From positions 1 through 64,000 of the forward strand of contig NZ_JOOA01000001.1 of the NCBI RefSeq assembly GCF_000712055.1: a DNA stretch of 64,000 nucleotides. Direction: 5' to 3'. This DNA comes from Ruminococcus sp. HUN007. Lineage in GTDB: Bacteria > Bacillota > Clostridia > Oscillospirales > Ruminococcaceae. This document shows positions 56,276-64,000 of the stretch, one piece after another. The translations under genes and the position numbers were made by a program. Position 1 is the stretch's first letter. Each line of letters starts with the position of its first letter. The notes beneath the pieces are model-generated. The model ran no database searches and had not been told where the DNA came from. It saw only the letters and a list, made by a program, of their open reading frames with translations.

Positions 56276-57118
56276 TTATTCATCTGCATCCGAAATCAAA
56301 CTTCTTCTCTGTTTCCTTTCAATTTGCGAAATACTTCTGTCGGGTGTCGGAAGGTCTTCCGGCATTGTACCGCCAAGATCAGCGATGGTCTGCCTTACTT
56401 TCGCACCGACTTCGTAGTGTGTTTTGTTTGCTTCGTCTTTTCTGGTTATATTATCACGTCTGAGTTTTTCATCAGTCTGTGTTGCACGGAAGAGATTTGC
56501 TGCAAGTTCTGTGCTTCCCATATGGTCGAGAATCTTCTGGTTTTTCTTTAAACCTTTACGTTCATGTATAGCTTTGGCGTCCAGTCCACCGTAAAGCCCT
56601 CTATAGCCGTAATTCTGAAAAATCGCATAATCCTTCGGAGTTACAGCTCCGGCCATCTGTGCTGCTTCGGCGAGCGATTTGTTGTGGAATTTCATTTCTT
56701 TTCTTACAGCAAGACGTTTCTGATCTTCATCCAGATCTTCGTAATTTTCAATAAGCTCCTGCTGTCTTGTTTTTACAGCAAAATACGTCTGGCCGAGAGC
56801 AATGACTTCTTTTCTCGGATCGCCGTTCATAACGATAAGATAGCATGCATACCGAGACAACATATAGTCATCTATATTTCTTTTAGAACTACTTCCGAGA
56901 TCGACCATTTTGCCGACGTTGGCAAAATGGTCAGAAGACGTATTTCCTGAGTTTTCGCAAGCCTGCTTCGCCTTATCAATAACCTCAGAAAACCTTCTCC
57001 ACTGTTTGTACTCCAATACATTTTGTAACTCACGAGCATACCAGAATTCTTCTCCGTATTCATTTACATGTTTGATTTCTTCGAAAACCTTTTCTGAATA
57101 TTTTTCAATTTCACTCAT
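56276..57118 (-). CDS. dinD: DinD-like DNA-damage-inducible protein (Bro-N/antirepressor type)
   Basis: 280 residues. The N-terminal FWYARELQNVLEYKQWRRFSEVIDKA is the Bro-N/DinD signature, followed by DYMLSRYACYLIVMNGDPRKEVIALGQTYFAVKTRQQE and the C-terminal HERKGLKKNQKILDHMGSTELAANLFRATQTDEKLRR typical of DinD. In E. coli DinD inhibits RecA activity. Homologues are often found inside type I restriction operons, as here between hsdM and hsdS. Tandem repeats lie on both sides. Confidence 0.88.
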   Translation of the reverse strand: MSEIEKYSEKVFEEIKHVNEYGEEFWYARELQNVLEYKQWRRFSEVIDKAKQACENSGNTSSDHFANVGKMVDLGSSSKRNIDDYMLSRYACYLIVMNGDPRKEVIALGQTYFAVKTRQQELIENYEDLDEDQKRLAVRKEMKFHNKSLAEAAQMAGAVTPKDYAIFQNYGYRGLYGGLDAKAIHERKGLKKNQKILDHMGSTELAANLFRATQTDEKLRRDNITRKDEANKTHYEVGAKVRQTIADLGGTMPEDLPTPDRSISQIERKQRRSLISDADE

Positions 57119-57152
57119 TTTTCCATACTCCTTTTTTTCAATGTATCATTAT

Positions 57153-57244
57153 TCCGAAACCTTTTCCGAAATCTTTTCCGACATCTTTACCGACATCTTT
57201 ACCGCCATCTTTACCGACATCTTTACCGACAATCTTTACCGACA
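57153..57244 (-). repeat. 12-bp tandem repeats upstream of dinD
   Basis: Five or six units near GTCGGTAAAGAT with slightly diverged GTCGGAAAAGAT and TTCGGAAAAGGT at the dinD end. On the minus strand they read VGKDVGKDGGKDVGKDVGKDFGKGFG in one frame ending at a TGA just before the dinD ribosome site. The unit matches the 12-bp repeat found downstream of dinD. Confidence 0.75.
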
Positions 57245-57245
57245 C

Positions 57246-57270
57246 TTATTCCGCCAATGTGGCGGAATAA
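57246..57270 (-). other. Hairpin between hsdM and the dinD repeats
   Basis: TTATTCCGCC and GGCGGAATAA form a perfect 10-bp stem with a 5-nt loop, 46 bp past the hsdM stop. There is no U tract, so it is more likely an mRNA-processing or attenuating hairpin than a full terminator. Confidence 0.5.
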
Positions 57271-57315
57271 CGGCGGATTAAATGGGGGGGAATAAAAAAA
57301 GATATCTGATCGTAA

Positions 57316-58860
57316 TTATAATCCAAGCTCCTTCAAATATGCATCCATCTGCTTCTGAACTTCATCGATTTCTTTGTCGATTGCCTTTATTTCCTCACGT
57401 ACAGCATCGATATCTATCGGTTCTTCCTCTTCAAAAGTATCAACATATCTTGGAATGTTCAGATTATAATCGTTCTCAACTATCTCTTCCTTTGAAGCAA
57501 CGTAGCTGTATTTATCGACATTCTCACGCTTTTTATAAGTATCTACGATCTTCTCGATATCACAATCACGCAGGTTATTCTGATTCTTGCCTTTTTCGAA
57601 ATTACCTTCACCACTGGCATCGATAAACAGTACATCATGAGTACCGCGGTTCTTTTTGAAAACAAGAATACACGCCGGAATACCAGTACCGTAGAACAGA
57701 TTTGCCGGAAGTCCGATAACTGCATCGAGAAGATTGAAATCTATTATCTCCTTACGGATCTTCCCCTCACTTGCTCCGCGGAAAAGAACACCGTGCGGAA
57801 GAACAACTGCCATTCTGCCTCCGTCTTCATCAAGGCAGTTAAGCATATGAAGTACAAATGCATAGTCACCCTTTGATGACGGAGGAACGCCCCAGGCAAA
57901 TCTGCCGTAAGGATCAAGTGAAGCAGTCATTTTCTCTTTCTTCTTATCCTCACCGCTTACAGCTGAAAGGAAGCCACTGTCCCATTTATCGAGTGAGAAC
58001 GGAGGATTGGCAACCACACACTGGAACTTCATGAGTTTATCATCTTTGATATTCTGCGGATTAGCCAGCGTATCGCCCTGCCAGATCTTTGCGTCGTCAA
58101 CGTTATGAAGGAACATGTTCATCGTACAAAGCGCCCAGGTCTGATTGTTTACTTCCTGACCATACACGGCTACCTTGTGCGAAGGAACTTTTTTATACGC
58201 TTTCAGAAGCAGACCGCCCGAGCCGCAGGTTGGATCGTAAATACGGTCATTTTCCTTCGGCTCAACAAGTTCAGCTACAAGCTTTGACACGTTGTTAGGC
58301 GTAAAGAACTCACCGCCTTTTTTACCGGCATCGGAAGCAAAGTTTGCTATCATGTACTCGTAGGCATCACCAATGATATCCGCACTGTCGAGCTGTGAAG
58401 GGCTGAGATCAAGTGTCTGGAAATCTTCAAGAAGATTACGTAAAATCGCATTCTTGTCCTTCGTCTCACCAAAGTCAACAGTAGAGTTAAAATCAATAGC
58501 TCTGAAAACATTTCTTAGTTTTTCACTGTTGTTATTTTCAATCTCAGCAAGAGCAACGTTTATTTTCTGTCCGATCTCATTATCGTTTCTGTTCTTATAC
58601 AGATAATCAAAAGTAGAAGTTTCAGTAAGGGCGAAACGTTCATTTCTCATTGCACGTTCAACTCTTGCCATGTCGCCCTTGTACTTTTCAGTGTATTCTT
58701 TCTTTGTTTCTTTATAAACGTCATTAAGGTACTTTACGAAGAGCATAGCAAGAATATAATCCTTGTAACGAGAACTGTCTATTTTGTTTCTGAAACTGTC
58801 GCAGGCACTCCAGAGTACCTTTTCAATATCGCTTTTACCTGTCATTGTAACATTCCTCAC
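57316..58860 (-). CDS. hsdM: Type I restriction enzyme M subunit
   Basis: 514 residues. N-terminal helical bundle (KVLWSACDSFRNKIDSSRYKDYILAMLF), SAM-binding DPTCGSGGLLLKAY, and catalytic NPPFSLDKW, the NPPF motif of N6-adenine methyltransferases; GGEFFTPNNVSKL is the usual HsdM lead-in. It methylates adenine at the target chosen by HsdS. The start overlaps the half-size HsdS stop by 4 nt. Confidence 0.96.
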   Translation of the reverse strand: MRNVTMTGKSDIEKVLWSACDSFRNKIDSSRYKDYILAMLFVKYLNDVYKETKKEYTEKYKGDMARVERAMRNERFALTETSTFDYLYKNRNDNEIGQKINVALAEIENNNSEKLRNVFRAIDFNSTVDFGETKDKNAILRNLLEDFQTLDLSPSQLDSADIIGDAYEYMIANFASDAGKKGGEFFTPNNVSKLVAELVEPKENDRIYDPTCGSGGLLLKAYKKVPSHKVAVYGQEVNNQTWALCTMNMFLHNVDDAKIWQGDTLANPQNIKDDKLMKFQCVVANPPFSLDKWDSGFLSAVSGEDKKKEKMTASLDPYGRFAWGVPPSSKGDYAFVLHMLNCLDEDGGRMAVVLPHGVLFRGASEGKIRKEIIDFNLLDAVIGLPANLFYGTGIPACILVFKKNRGTHDVLFIDASGEGNFEKGKNQNNLRDCDIEKIVDTYKKRENVDKYSYVASKEEIVENDYNLNIPRYVDTFEEEEPIDIDAVREEIKAIDKEIDEVQKQMDAYLKELGL

Positions 58861-59426
58861 ATTCTGTTTATTTTATTTATCAATGCTTTGTAATACTGTT
58901 CTTTTTTCATCTTAAGCTCTTCAAGAAGTTTTAATTCTGCAGAAGCAAGCTTATAAACTTCAATTACATTTTTCTGTTTCTCACAAGCCGGTAAATCTAT
59001 TTCAGTTTCCCCGACAAGTGTTGGTTTTATCTGTTTAAGAATTCCGGCACAACTCATATTGAATTTCTTTTTAATTCTGTCTTTGTTCATATACCACGCA
59101 ATGTATTCCGGATCGGCTTTTTTATTTCTTACTCTGACAATAACAAAGTGAGACGGAATAACCAGTCCTGAATACTTTTCGTTTATATAGACCGCAGTAT
59201 ACGGTTCTGATGTTTTTATGATCACATCACCGGTCTGTGTAAGGTAGTTTGAAGGAAGCTCCTCTTCAGTATAATACGGAATCAGTTCATTCATGATAAT
59301 CTCGCAGTTACTGTTTACCGCCTTAAGATTAAGCTGTCTGTATTCAAAACCTTTTTCCTTGTCCTTCGCTTCTTTTCTTGAAAGTACAAGACCGGTTTTG
59401 ACCGAAGCTATTTCACTTAGTTTCAT
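58857..59426 (-). CDS. Half-size HsdS with a single target-recognition domain
   Basis: 189 residues: one recognition domain (MKLSEIASVKTGLVLSRKE, then QTGDVIIKTSEPYTAVYIN and SHFVIVRV) followed by a single C-terminal coiled-coil spacer (KNVIEVYKLASAELKLLEELKMKKEQYYKALINKI). Normal HsdS has two of each. Half subunits can dimerise to give a palindromic-type specificity. It is the first gene of the operon, in direct overlap with hsdM. It may supply specificity now that the full-length hsdS is broken. Confidence 0.8.
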   Translation of the reverse strand: MKLSEIASVKTGLVLSRKEAKDKEKGFEYRQLNLKAVNSNCEIIMNELIPYYTEEELPSNYLTQTGDVIIKTSEPYTAVYINEKYSGLVIPSHFVIVRVRNKKADPEYIAWYMNKDRIKKKFNMSCAGILKQIKPTLVGETEIDLPACEKQKNVIEVYKLASAELKLLEELKMKKEQYYKALINKINRM

Positions 59427-59477
59427 ATGTCCTCCGATAAATTTATTGTTATGATAGTCATGTAACCCTATGATTTA

Positions 59478-59506
59478 ATTATAACCTCTGATAAAAAGGT
59501 TGTCAA
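59478..59506 (-). promoter_or_regulatory. Promoter of the restriction-modification operon
   Basis: TTGACA (59501-59506), 17-nt spacer, TATAAT (59478-59483), about 50 bp before the first start codon. Related words ATGTAACCCTATGATT and ATGTAACTTAATGATT lie on either side of it (near 59460 and 59536) and could be regulator sites. Positions 59540-59641 show nothing else recognisable. Confidence 0.75.
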
Positions 59507-59641
59507 TAGTTTTTTGAAATTTATTTTTGTTATGTATTCTATGTAACTTAATGATTATATGATTACGTTCAGAGCTCCGGCAGTCACAGTTCTGCAAAAC
59601 AGAAACATTTTGAAGTTAGCATCCTATAACTGATGTGTCAT

Positions 59642-59679
59642 AAAAAAACACAGCTCCCTCAGGAAAAGGAACTGTGTTT
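59642..59679 (-). terminator. Terminator downstream of enolase
   Basis: AAACACAG and CTGTGTTT close a stem with a partly paired interior (TTCC/GGAG), followed by seven T on the minus strand. It is about 120 bp past the enolase stop. Confidence 0.75.
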
Positions 59680-59749
59680 AAGTAGATTACGTATTATGGA
59701 TATAGGATTTGGTAAATCAGTATGTCTTTGATGCGCACTGCATCTGAAC

Positions 59750-59790
59750 GGCGTCAGGGATCGGGGCTTGCGCCCCGGGGCCTTTACGCC
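59750..59790. other. GC-rich nested hairpin after enolase
   Basis: An inner CGGGGC-TTGC-GCCCCG stem lies inside an imperfect GGCGTCAGG/CCTTTACGCC stem, ending 9 bp before the enolase stop codon position on the minus strand. It may be an extra 3' structure of the eno mRNA. It shares the GGGGCTT word with the dispersed repeat but not its ends. Confidence 0.5.
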
Positions 59791-59799
59791 TTAGCAGTA

Positions 59800-61107
<1,308 letters not shown>

Positions 61108-61126
61108 TTACTCCTTATCTGCCGCT

Positions 61127-61248
61127 TTAAATATGCGGCTTATCAGTATTATTAAAGTGAAGGCGAATTTCGCTCACTAAATAATCAAAGTTCTTTCAGA
61201 CTTAAGGCGGAAAGCTCGCACTTCTTTCCGCCTTTTGAAAGAAGTCTG
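61127..61248 (-). other. Structured 5' leader of enolase mRNA
   Basis: Three hairpins fill the leader: a composite one at 61197-61248 (outer CAGACTT/AAGTCTG, inner AAGGCGGAAAG/CTTTCCGCCTT), one at 61157-61179 (AGTGA...GCGAA/TTCGC...TCACT), and CCGC/GCGG with flanking GATAAG repeats (61127-61148) immediately before the ribosome site. No known riboswitch class is recognised. Confidence 0.55.
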
Positions 61249-61264
61249 AGAATATGAATTATTG

Positions 61265-61318
61265 ATTAGCCTTTGCTAACCGTTTATTATTTTATCATAA
61301 TAGTTAGCCTTTGTCAAC
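61265..61318 (-). promoter_or_regulatory. Enolase promoter with two operators
   Basis: TTGACA (61312-61317), 17-nt spacer, TAAAAT (61289-61294). ATTAGCCTTTGCTAAC (61265-61280) covers the start point and GTTAGCCTTTGTCAAC (61303-61318) overlaps the -35. Confidence 0.78.
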
Positions 61319-61335
61319 TGTTATTTTATAATTAA

Positions 61336-62118
61336 TCATCCAAGAGCCGTATCAAGCGCCATCATAAGAGTAAATCCAACCGAAAACATTAAAACACCGA
61401 TATTTGAGTGCTCGCCTTCAGATATTTCAGGAATAAGTTCCTCAACGACAACGTAGATCATTGCACCTGCAGCAAAACTGAGCAGGTACGGCATTGCCGG
61501 AAGTATAAGTGATGAAAACAGTATGGTAAGAATCGCACCCGCCGGTTCCACAGCTCCTGAAAGAACACCTCCGCAGAAGGCTGCAGATTTTTTCTTTCCT
61601 TCCGCACGCAGAGGCATTGAGATGATCGCACCTTCCGGAAAGTTCTGTATCGCAATTCCAAGTGCAAGAGCAAACGCTCCGCCGGACGACATCTCTTCCG
61701 TTCCTTGCAGGAGTCCTGCGTAGACAATACCGACTGCCATTCCCTCAGGAATGTTGTGAAGTGTGACCGCAAGCACCATCATAGTAGTTCTCGCAAGCTT
61801 TGACGGCATACCTTCTGCTTTCTCCGCATTCATGTGCAGATGCGGAATGATCGTGTCAAGAAGCAGCAGGAACAGAACGCCGAACCAGAAGCCGGCAACT
61901 GCCGGAATAAATGATAATCTTCCCATCCCCTCTGCCAGCTCCATGGCAGGTATGATAAGGCTCCACACCGAAGCTGCAGTCATAACACCTGCTGCAAAGC
62001 CTGACAGCATTCGCTGAACGTTTCTGCTCAGGCCGCGCTTCATAAAGAATACGCACGCCGAACCGGCTGATGTTCCGAGAAACGGCAGCATAAGTCCGGT
62101 TATAATTTCGTTTTTCAT
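61336..62118 (-). CDS. ZIP-family divalent metal transporter
   Basis: 260 residues from ATG 62118, placed 8 nt after AAAGG; an ATG 6 nt earlier is too close to it. Eight hydrophobic segments and the ZIP metal-site motifs HNIPEGMAVGIVYAGLL (helix IV) and NFPEGAIISMPLR (helix V) mark it as a GufA/ZupT-like importer of zinc, iron or manganese. It ends against the enolase promoter region, and a palindromic repeat (copy 3) begins about 27 bp before its start, leaving little room for its own promoter. Confidence 0.92.
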   Translation of the reverse strand: MKNEIITGLMLPFLGTSAGSACVFFMKRGLSRNVQRMLSGFAAGVMTAASVWSLIIPAMELAEGMGRLSFIPAVAGFWFGVLFLLLLDTIIPHLHMNAEKAEGMPSKLARTTMMVLAVTLHNIPEGMAVGIVYAGLLQGTEEMSSGGAFALALGIAIQNFPEGAIISMPLRAEGKKKSAAFCGGVLSGAVEPAGAILTILFSSLILPAMPYLLSFAAGAMIYVVVEELIPEISEGEHSNIGVLMFSVGFTLMMALDTALG

Positions 62119-62144
62119 ATGCATCTACCTTTCTCTGTTACTAA

Positions 62145-62253
62145 GTAAACACTGATTAAATCGGAAATCCGACTACGCCGGATTTCCGGATGCGGGATTT
62201 GCGGGGCTTCGCCCCGGAGCCCCACGCTGATTTATGAATAAATCAGCGTTTCC
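62145..62253. repeat. MITE-like palindromic repeat, copy 3
   Basis: 109 bp in the same orientation as copy 1: GTAAACACTGATTAAATC to AATCAGCGTTTCC, with the same three stem-loops. It lies immediately upstream of the ZIP transporter start and may have brought or disrupted its promoter. Confidence 0.85.
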
Positions 62254-62255
62254 CT

Positions 62256-62295
62256 AAAAAACAACAGGCAGGCCGGATCATTGTCCAGGCCTGCC
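62256..62295 (-). terminator. Terminator of the flavodoxin operon
   Basis: GGCAGGCC and GGCCTGCC form an 8-bp GC-rich stem followed on the minus strand by TGTTGTTTTTT. It is about 80 bp after the flavodoxin stop. Positions 62296-62372 show no other feature. Confidence 0.8.
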
Positions 62296-62372
62296 GGCTG
62301 TCTCGCCATGTGGTTATTCTATGAATTACAGTATGTCGAAGATGTCATTTTAAGAAAAATCAGATAGTTTAA

Positions 62373-62777
62373 TTATGCAAAACGTGCGCCAAGTTCTTTA
62401 AGTTTTGCAAGATCATCGTCTGAAGGAGTTTCATTTACCATAACTCCTGCACCGTCAACAAGTTCAGCACCTGTCTTCTTTGTACGTTCTTCCCAGTTGC
62501 GCATCCATTCACCGTCACCCCAGCCGTATGAACCGAAAAGAATTACTTTCTTTCCGCCAAGACTTCCTTCAACTGATGAGAAGAACGGCTCAAATTCTTC
62601 TTCCTCAAGCACTTCCGCACCCATTGCCGGGCAGCCAAAAGCAATAACGTCGTAATCGCTTACACTGCCTCCGAACTCTGAAACTGTAAAAATATCTGCG
62701 CCGGCACCATCTGCAATTGCTTTTGCCATTGCTTCAGTATTTCCCGTACCACTCCAGTAGATAACCGCTGTTTTCAT
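62373..62777 (-). CDS. Flavodoxin
   Basis: 134 residues, short-chain clostridial type. The FMN phosphate loop is the N-terminal YWSGTGNTEAMAKA; GSYGWGDGEWMRNWEER is the second flavin-contact loop. It replaces ferredoxin as an electron carrier under iron limitation in many bacteria. It is last in a three-gene operon with DUF3793 and DUF2325 proteins, overlapping the preceding gene by 4 nt, behind two copies of the shared operator. Confidence 0.96.
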   Translation of the reverse strand: MKTAVIYWSGTGNTEAMAKAIADGAGADIFTVSEFGGSVSDYDVIAFGCPAMGAEVLEEEEFEPFFSSVEGSLGGKKVILFGSYGWGDGEWMRNWEERTKKTGAELVDGAGVMVNETPSDDDLAKLKELGARFA

Positions 62778-63361
62778 TGAAATTCCTCCTTGTATTGCTG
62801 TACTGCAGCAAACAGCTCAGTACCCTGTTTTATCTGAGAACAGAGATACTCTCTGCATTCTCCGTATTTTTTAAAAAGGAGCTTTGCCTTCTCTGCTTCA
62901 TGATATACTTTCCATGTCCCGCAGAGAAGACAGTTCCTTCCTTTGTTATTTATAAATCCCCGTACATCATCAACAGGATATCCGAGAAAAGCTCCTATCT
63001 CATGCGGAAAATTTCCGAACCGTATACGTGATGACAAACGTTTCAGCTTGTGCTCGGTACTGTCATCAGAACTGTATCCGTATTCGGAAAGCAGTTCCTT
63101 TACATCGGGACGGGAAAGCCATGCTTCAAGTATATCTCTGTGATAAATGTATATAAGTGTTCTTCTGCCGCATCGGCAGAGCACTTTCATATCAAGTCCG
63201 AATCTACCTGCACGTCCGGAAAACTCTTCGCAAAGCTCACCGATCAGCTGCTCCGGCTTATCGACGGTAAAAAGATTGGCACATTTAATACCTGTAAGAG
63301 CGGGAGCTGTATGCTCGGAAAGCTCTTTGTCAAATTCTCTGCGTTCAGGCTCAGACATCAA
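62774..63361 (-). CDS. DUF3793 family protein
   Basis: 195 residues. CANLFTVDKPEQL, LCRCGRRTLIYIYHRDILEAWL, FPHEIGAFLGYPVDDVRGFI and GRNCLLCGTWKVY are characteristic of the uncharacterised DUF3793 family, which is commonly seen near flavodoxin or iron-transport genes in Clostridia. Several conserved cysteines (CRC, CLLC) could bind metal. It overlaps both neighbours by 4 nt, so tight co-expression is expected. Molecular function unknown. Confidence 0.85.
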   Translation of the reverse strand: MMSEPERREFDKELSEHTAPALTGIKCANLFTVDKPEQLIGELCEEFSGRAGRFGLDMKVLCRCGRRTLIYIYHRDILEAWLSRPDVKELLSEYGYSSDDSTEHKLKRLSSRIRFGNFPHEIGAFLGYPVDDVRGFINNKGRNCLLCGTWKVYHEAEKAKLLFKKYGECREYLCSQIKQGTELFAAVQQYKEEFQ

Positions 63362-63648
63362 CTCACCTGCTTTTCGTACTGTGCAAGAAGATTCTTTAAA
63401 GCGCTTGCACTTGATGAGTGAAGATGCTTAACCGGAACACCTGATTTCTCAGAATGTTTCTTTACCCCGCCGAGCATCTTGTGTGAACAGGTGCCTGTAA
63501 ATACTATCACAAGATCAGGTTCACCGATCTTATTTTCAAAATCAGCCGGCATTTGTGTAAATACCTTTGATTTGAAGTTATAATTATTACAAATATCCTT
63601 ATATCTTGTTGCCATGCGGTCGTTGCCGCCTACTATCACCACGCTCAT
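63358..63648 (-). CDS. DUF2325 family protein
   Basis: 96 residues: SVVIVGGNDRMATRYKDICNNYN, then DLVIVFTGTCSHKMLGGVKKHSEKSGVPVKHLHSSSASALKNLL. The GGNDR start and the TxxCSH...K segment define DUF2325, a small alpha/beta protein found in iron-related clostridial operons. No catalytic function is established. It is the first gene of the flavodoxin operon. Confidence 0.85.
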   Translation of the reverse strand: MSVVIVGGNDRMATRYKDICNNYNFKSKVFTQMPADFENKIGEPDLVIVFTGTCSHKMLGGVKKHSEKSGVPVKHLHSSSASALKNLLAQYEKQVS

Positions 63649-63669
63649 TTATTACTCCTTTTCCATTGG

Positions 63670-63754
63670 GTTAGTTTTGACTAACCGGCGTACAATAAAT
63701 AAGTTAGCGTTTGCTAACTGTAAACAGTATAACATAATTGCTATGACTTGTCAA
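63670..63754 (-). promoter_or_regulatory. Promoter and two operators of the flavodoxin operon
   Basis: TTGACA (63749-63754), 17-nt spacer, TATACT (63726-63731). GTTAGCGTTTGCTAAC (63703-63718, perfect) covers the start point and GTTAGTTTTGACTAAC (63670-63685) lies 33 bp further, near the start codon. Confidence 0.82.
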
Positions 63755-63871
63755 CCCCTGATCGCCTACATTTTTTTGTCGGCATTATCTGAGCAGAACA
63801 AAGCGGTGAATAGCAGTTAAGCTTATTCCAGAACGGGAGCTTTTAAAATATGCACCTTAAAGATATATGCA

Positions 63872-63900
63872 GAAAAAAGACCATCGGGTAATGAATGGCC
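63872..63900 (-). terminator. Probable terminator of a gene beyond the right edge
   Basis: On the minus strand GGCCAT and ATGGTC pair (one G-U) around a 10-nt loop, followed by six T. No gene is recognisable in 63755-64000. Confidence 0.5.
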
Positions 63901-64000
63901 TGATCATAAAAAATTGTGAAAATCATAAATCTGCTTTCATCTAAACAGTAAAAGATACTGCCCTTCCGTTTCTGATCTTCAGAGTACAGTCGCAGCATTC

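Noticed and set aside
57282..57626. Plus-strand proteins opposite hsdM and dinD
   Set aside because: They lie antisense to genes with clear domain motifs, and those within the repeats only reflect the repeat period.
59750..59790. Fourth copy of the dispersed palindromic repeat
   Set aside because: It shares only a GGGGCTT hairpin and lacks the GGAAAC...CTGATT ends.

Overview
The window looks like a chromosomal segment of an anaerobic, low-GC Clostridia-type Firmicute, most likely Ruminococcus or a close Oscillospiraceae relative. The evidence is the AT-rich but well-defined TTGACA/TATAAT promoters, strong AGGAGG ribosome sites, TTG and GTG starts, AdhE, NAD-malic enzyme, a DUF2325-DUF3793-flavodoxin operon and the style of the IS elements. 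The assignment rests on gene content, not on a marker gene.

Positions 1-41140 form one large secondary-metabolite region. Its core is a minus-strand, tightly spaced operon (32922 down to 7944) for a hybrid NRPS-PKS of the yersiniabactin/pyochelin kind: a saccharopine-dehydrogenase-like oxidoreductase, a thiazolinyl imide reductase, a TubC-Cy-A(MT)-PCP-TE synthetase, a KS-AT-ACP-Cy-A-PCP-TubC-Cy synthetase, a type II thioesterase, a phosphopantetheinyl transferase, a PP-loop ATPase, a stand-alone A(MT-like)-PCP protein, and a fatty-acyl-AMP ligase fused to an ACP. Serine acetyltransferase (cysteine supply) and MetK (SAM supply) end it. All three adenylation domains carry a cysteine-type pocket. 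I infer an acyl-primed, once-malonyl-extended chain followed by up to three cysteine-derived heterocycles, probably a metallophore. No salicylate synthase is present, so it is not yersiniabactin itself. On either side lie a MacB/FtsX-type ABC system (4078-7581 and 33146-36196) and a pair of fused permease-ATPase ABC half-transporters (1-3212 under a TetR regulator; 37614-41140 behind an AraC regulator), resembling the YbtPQ/YbtA arrangement.

A 16-bp inverted repeat, GTTAG(C/T)NNNN(G/A)CTAAC, recurs at or near the transcription starts of the NRPS operon, both MacB/FtsX systems, malic enzyme, enolase (two copies) and the flavodoxin operon (two copies), with weaker copies before araC and tetR. 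It looks like the operator of a metal-responsive repressor linking the metallophore locus to central metabolism and flavodoxin.

From 41424 to 46110 are housekeeping or fermentation genes (phosphotransferase-like protein, AdhE, malic enzyme). From 46459 to 59426 is a type I restriction-modification island: half-size HsdS, HsdM, DinD, HsdS broken by an ISL3-family element with a perfect 8-bp target duplication, membrane-protein fragments around an IS1380-type element, HsdR and a YgjP-like metallopeptidase, with unusual coding-like tandem repeats on both sides of dinD. From 59800 to 63648 are enolase, a ZIP metal transporter and the flavodoxin operon.

Three copies of a ~109-bp palindromic mobile-looking repeat (7610, 41215, 62145) are scattered through the window. 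At least seven genes carry single +1 indels, mostly in homopolymers. These look like sequencing errors and should be resolved before any of the genes is called a pseudogene.
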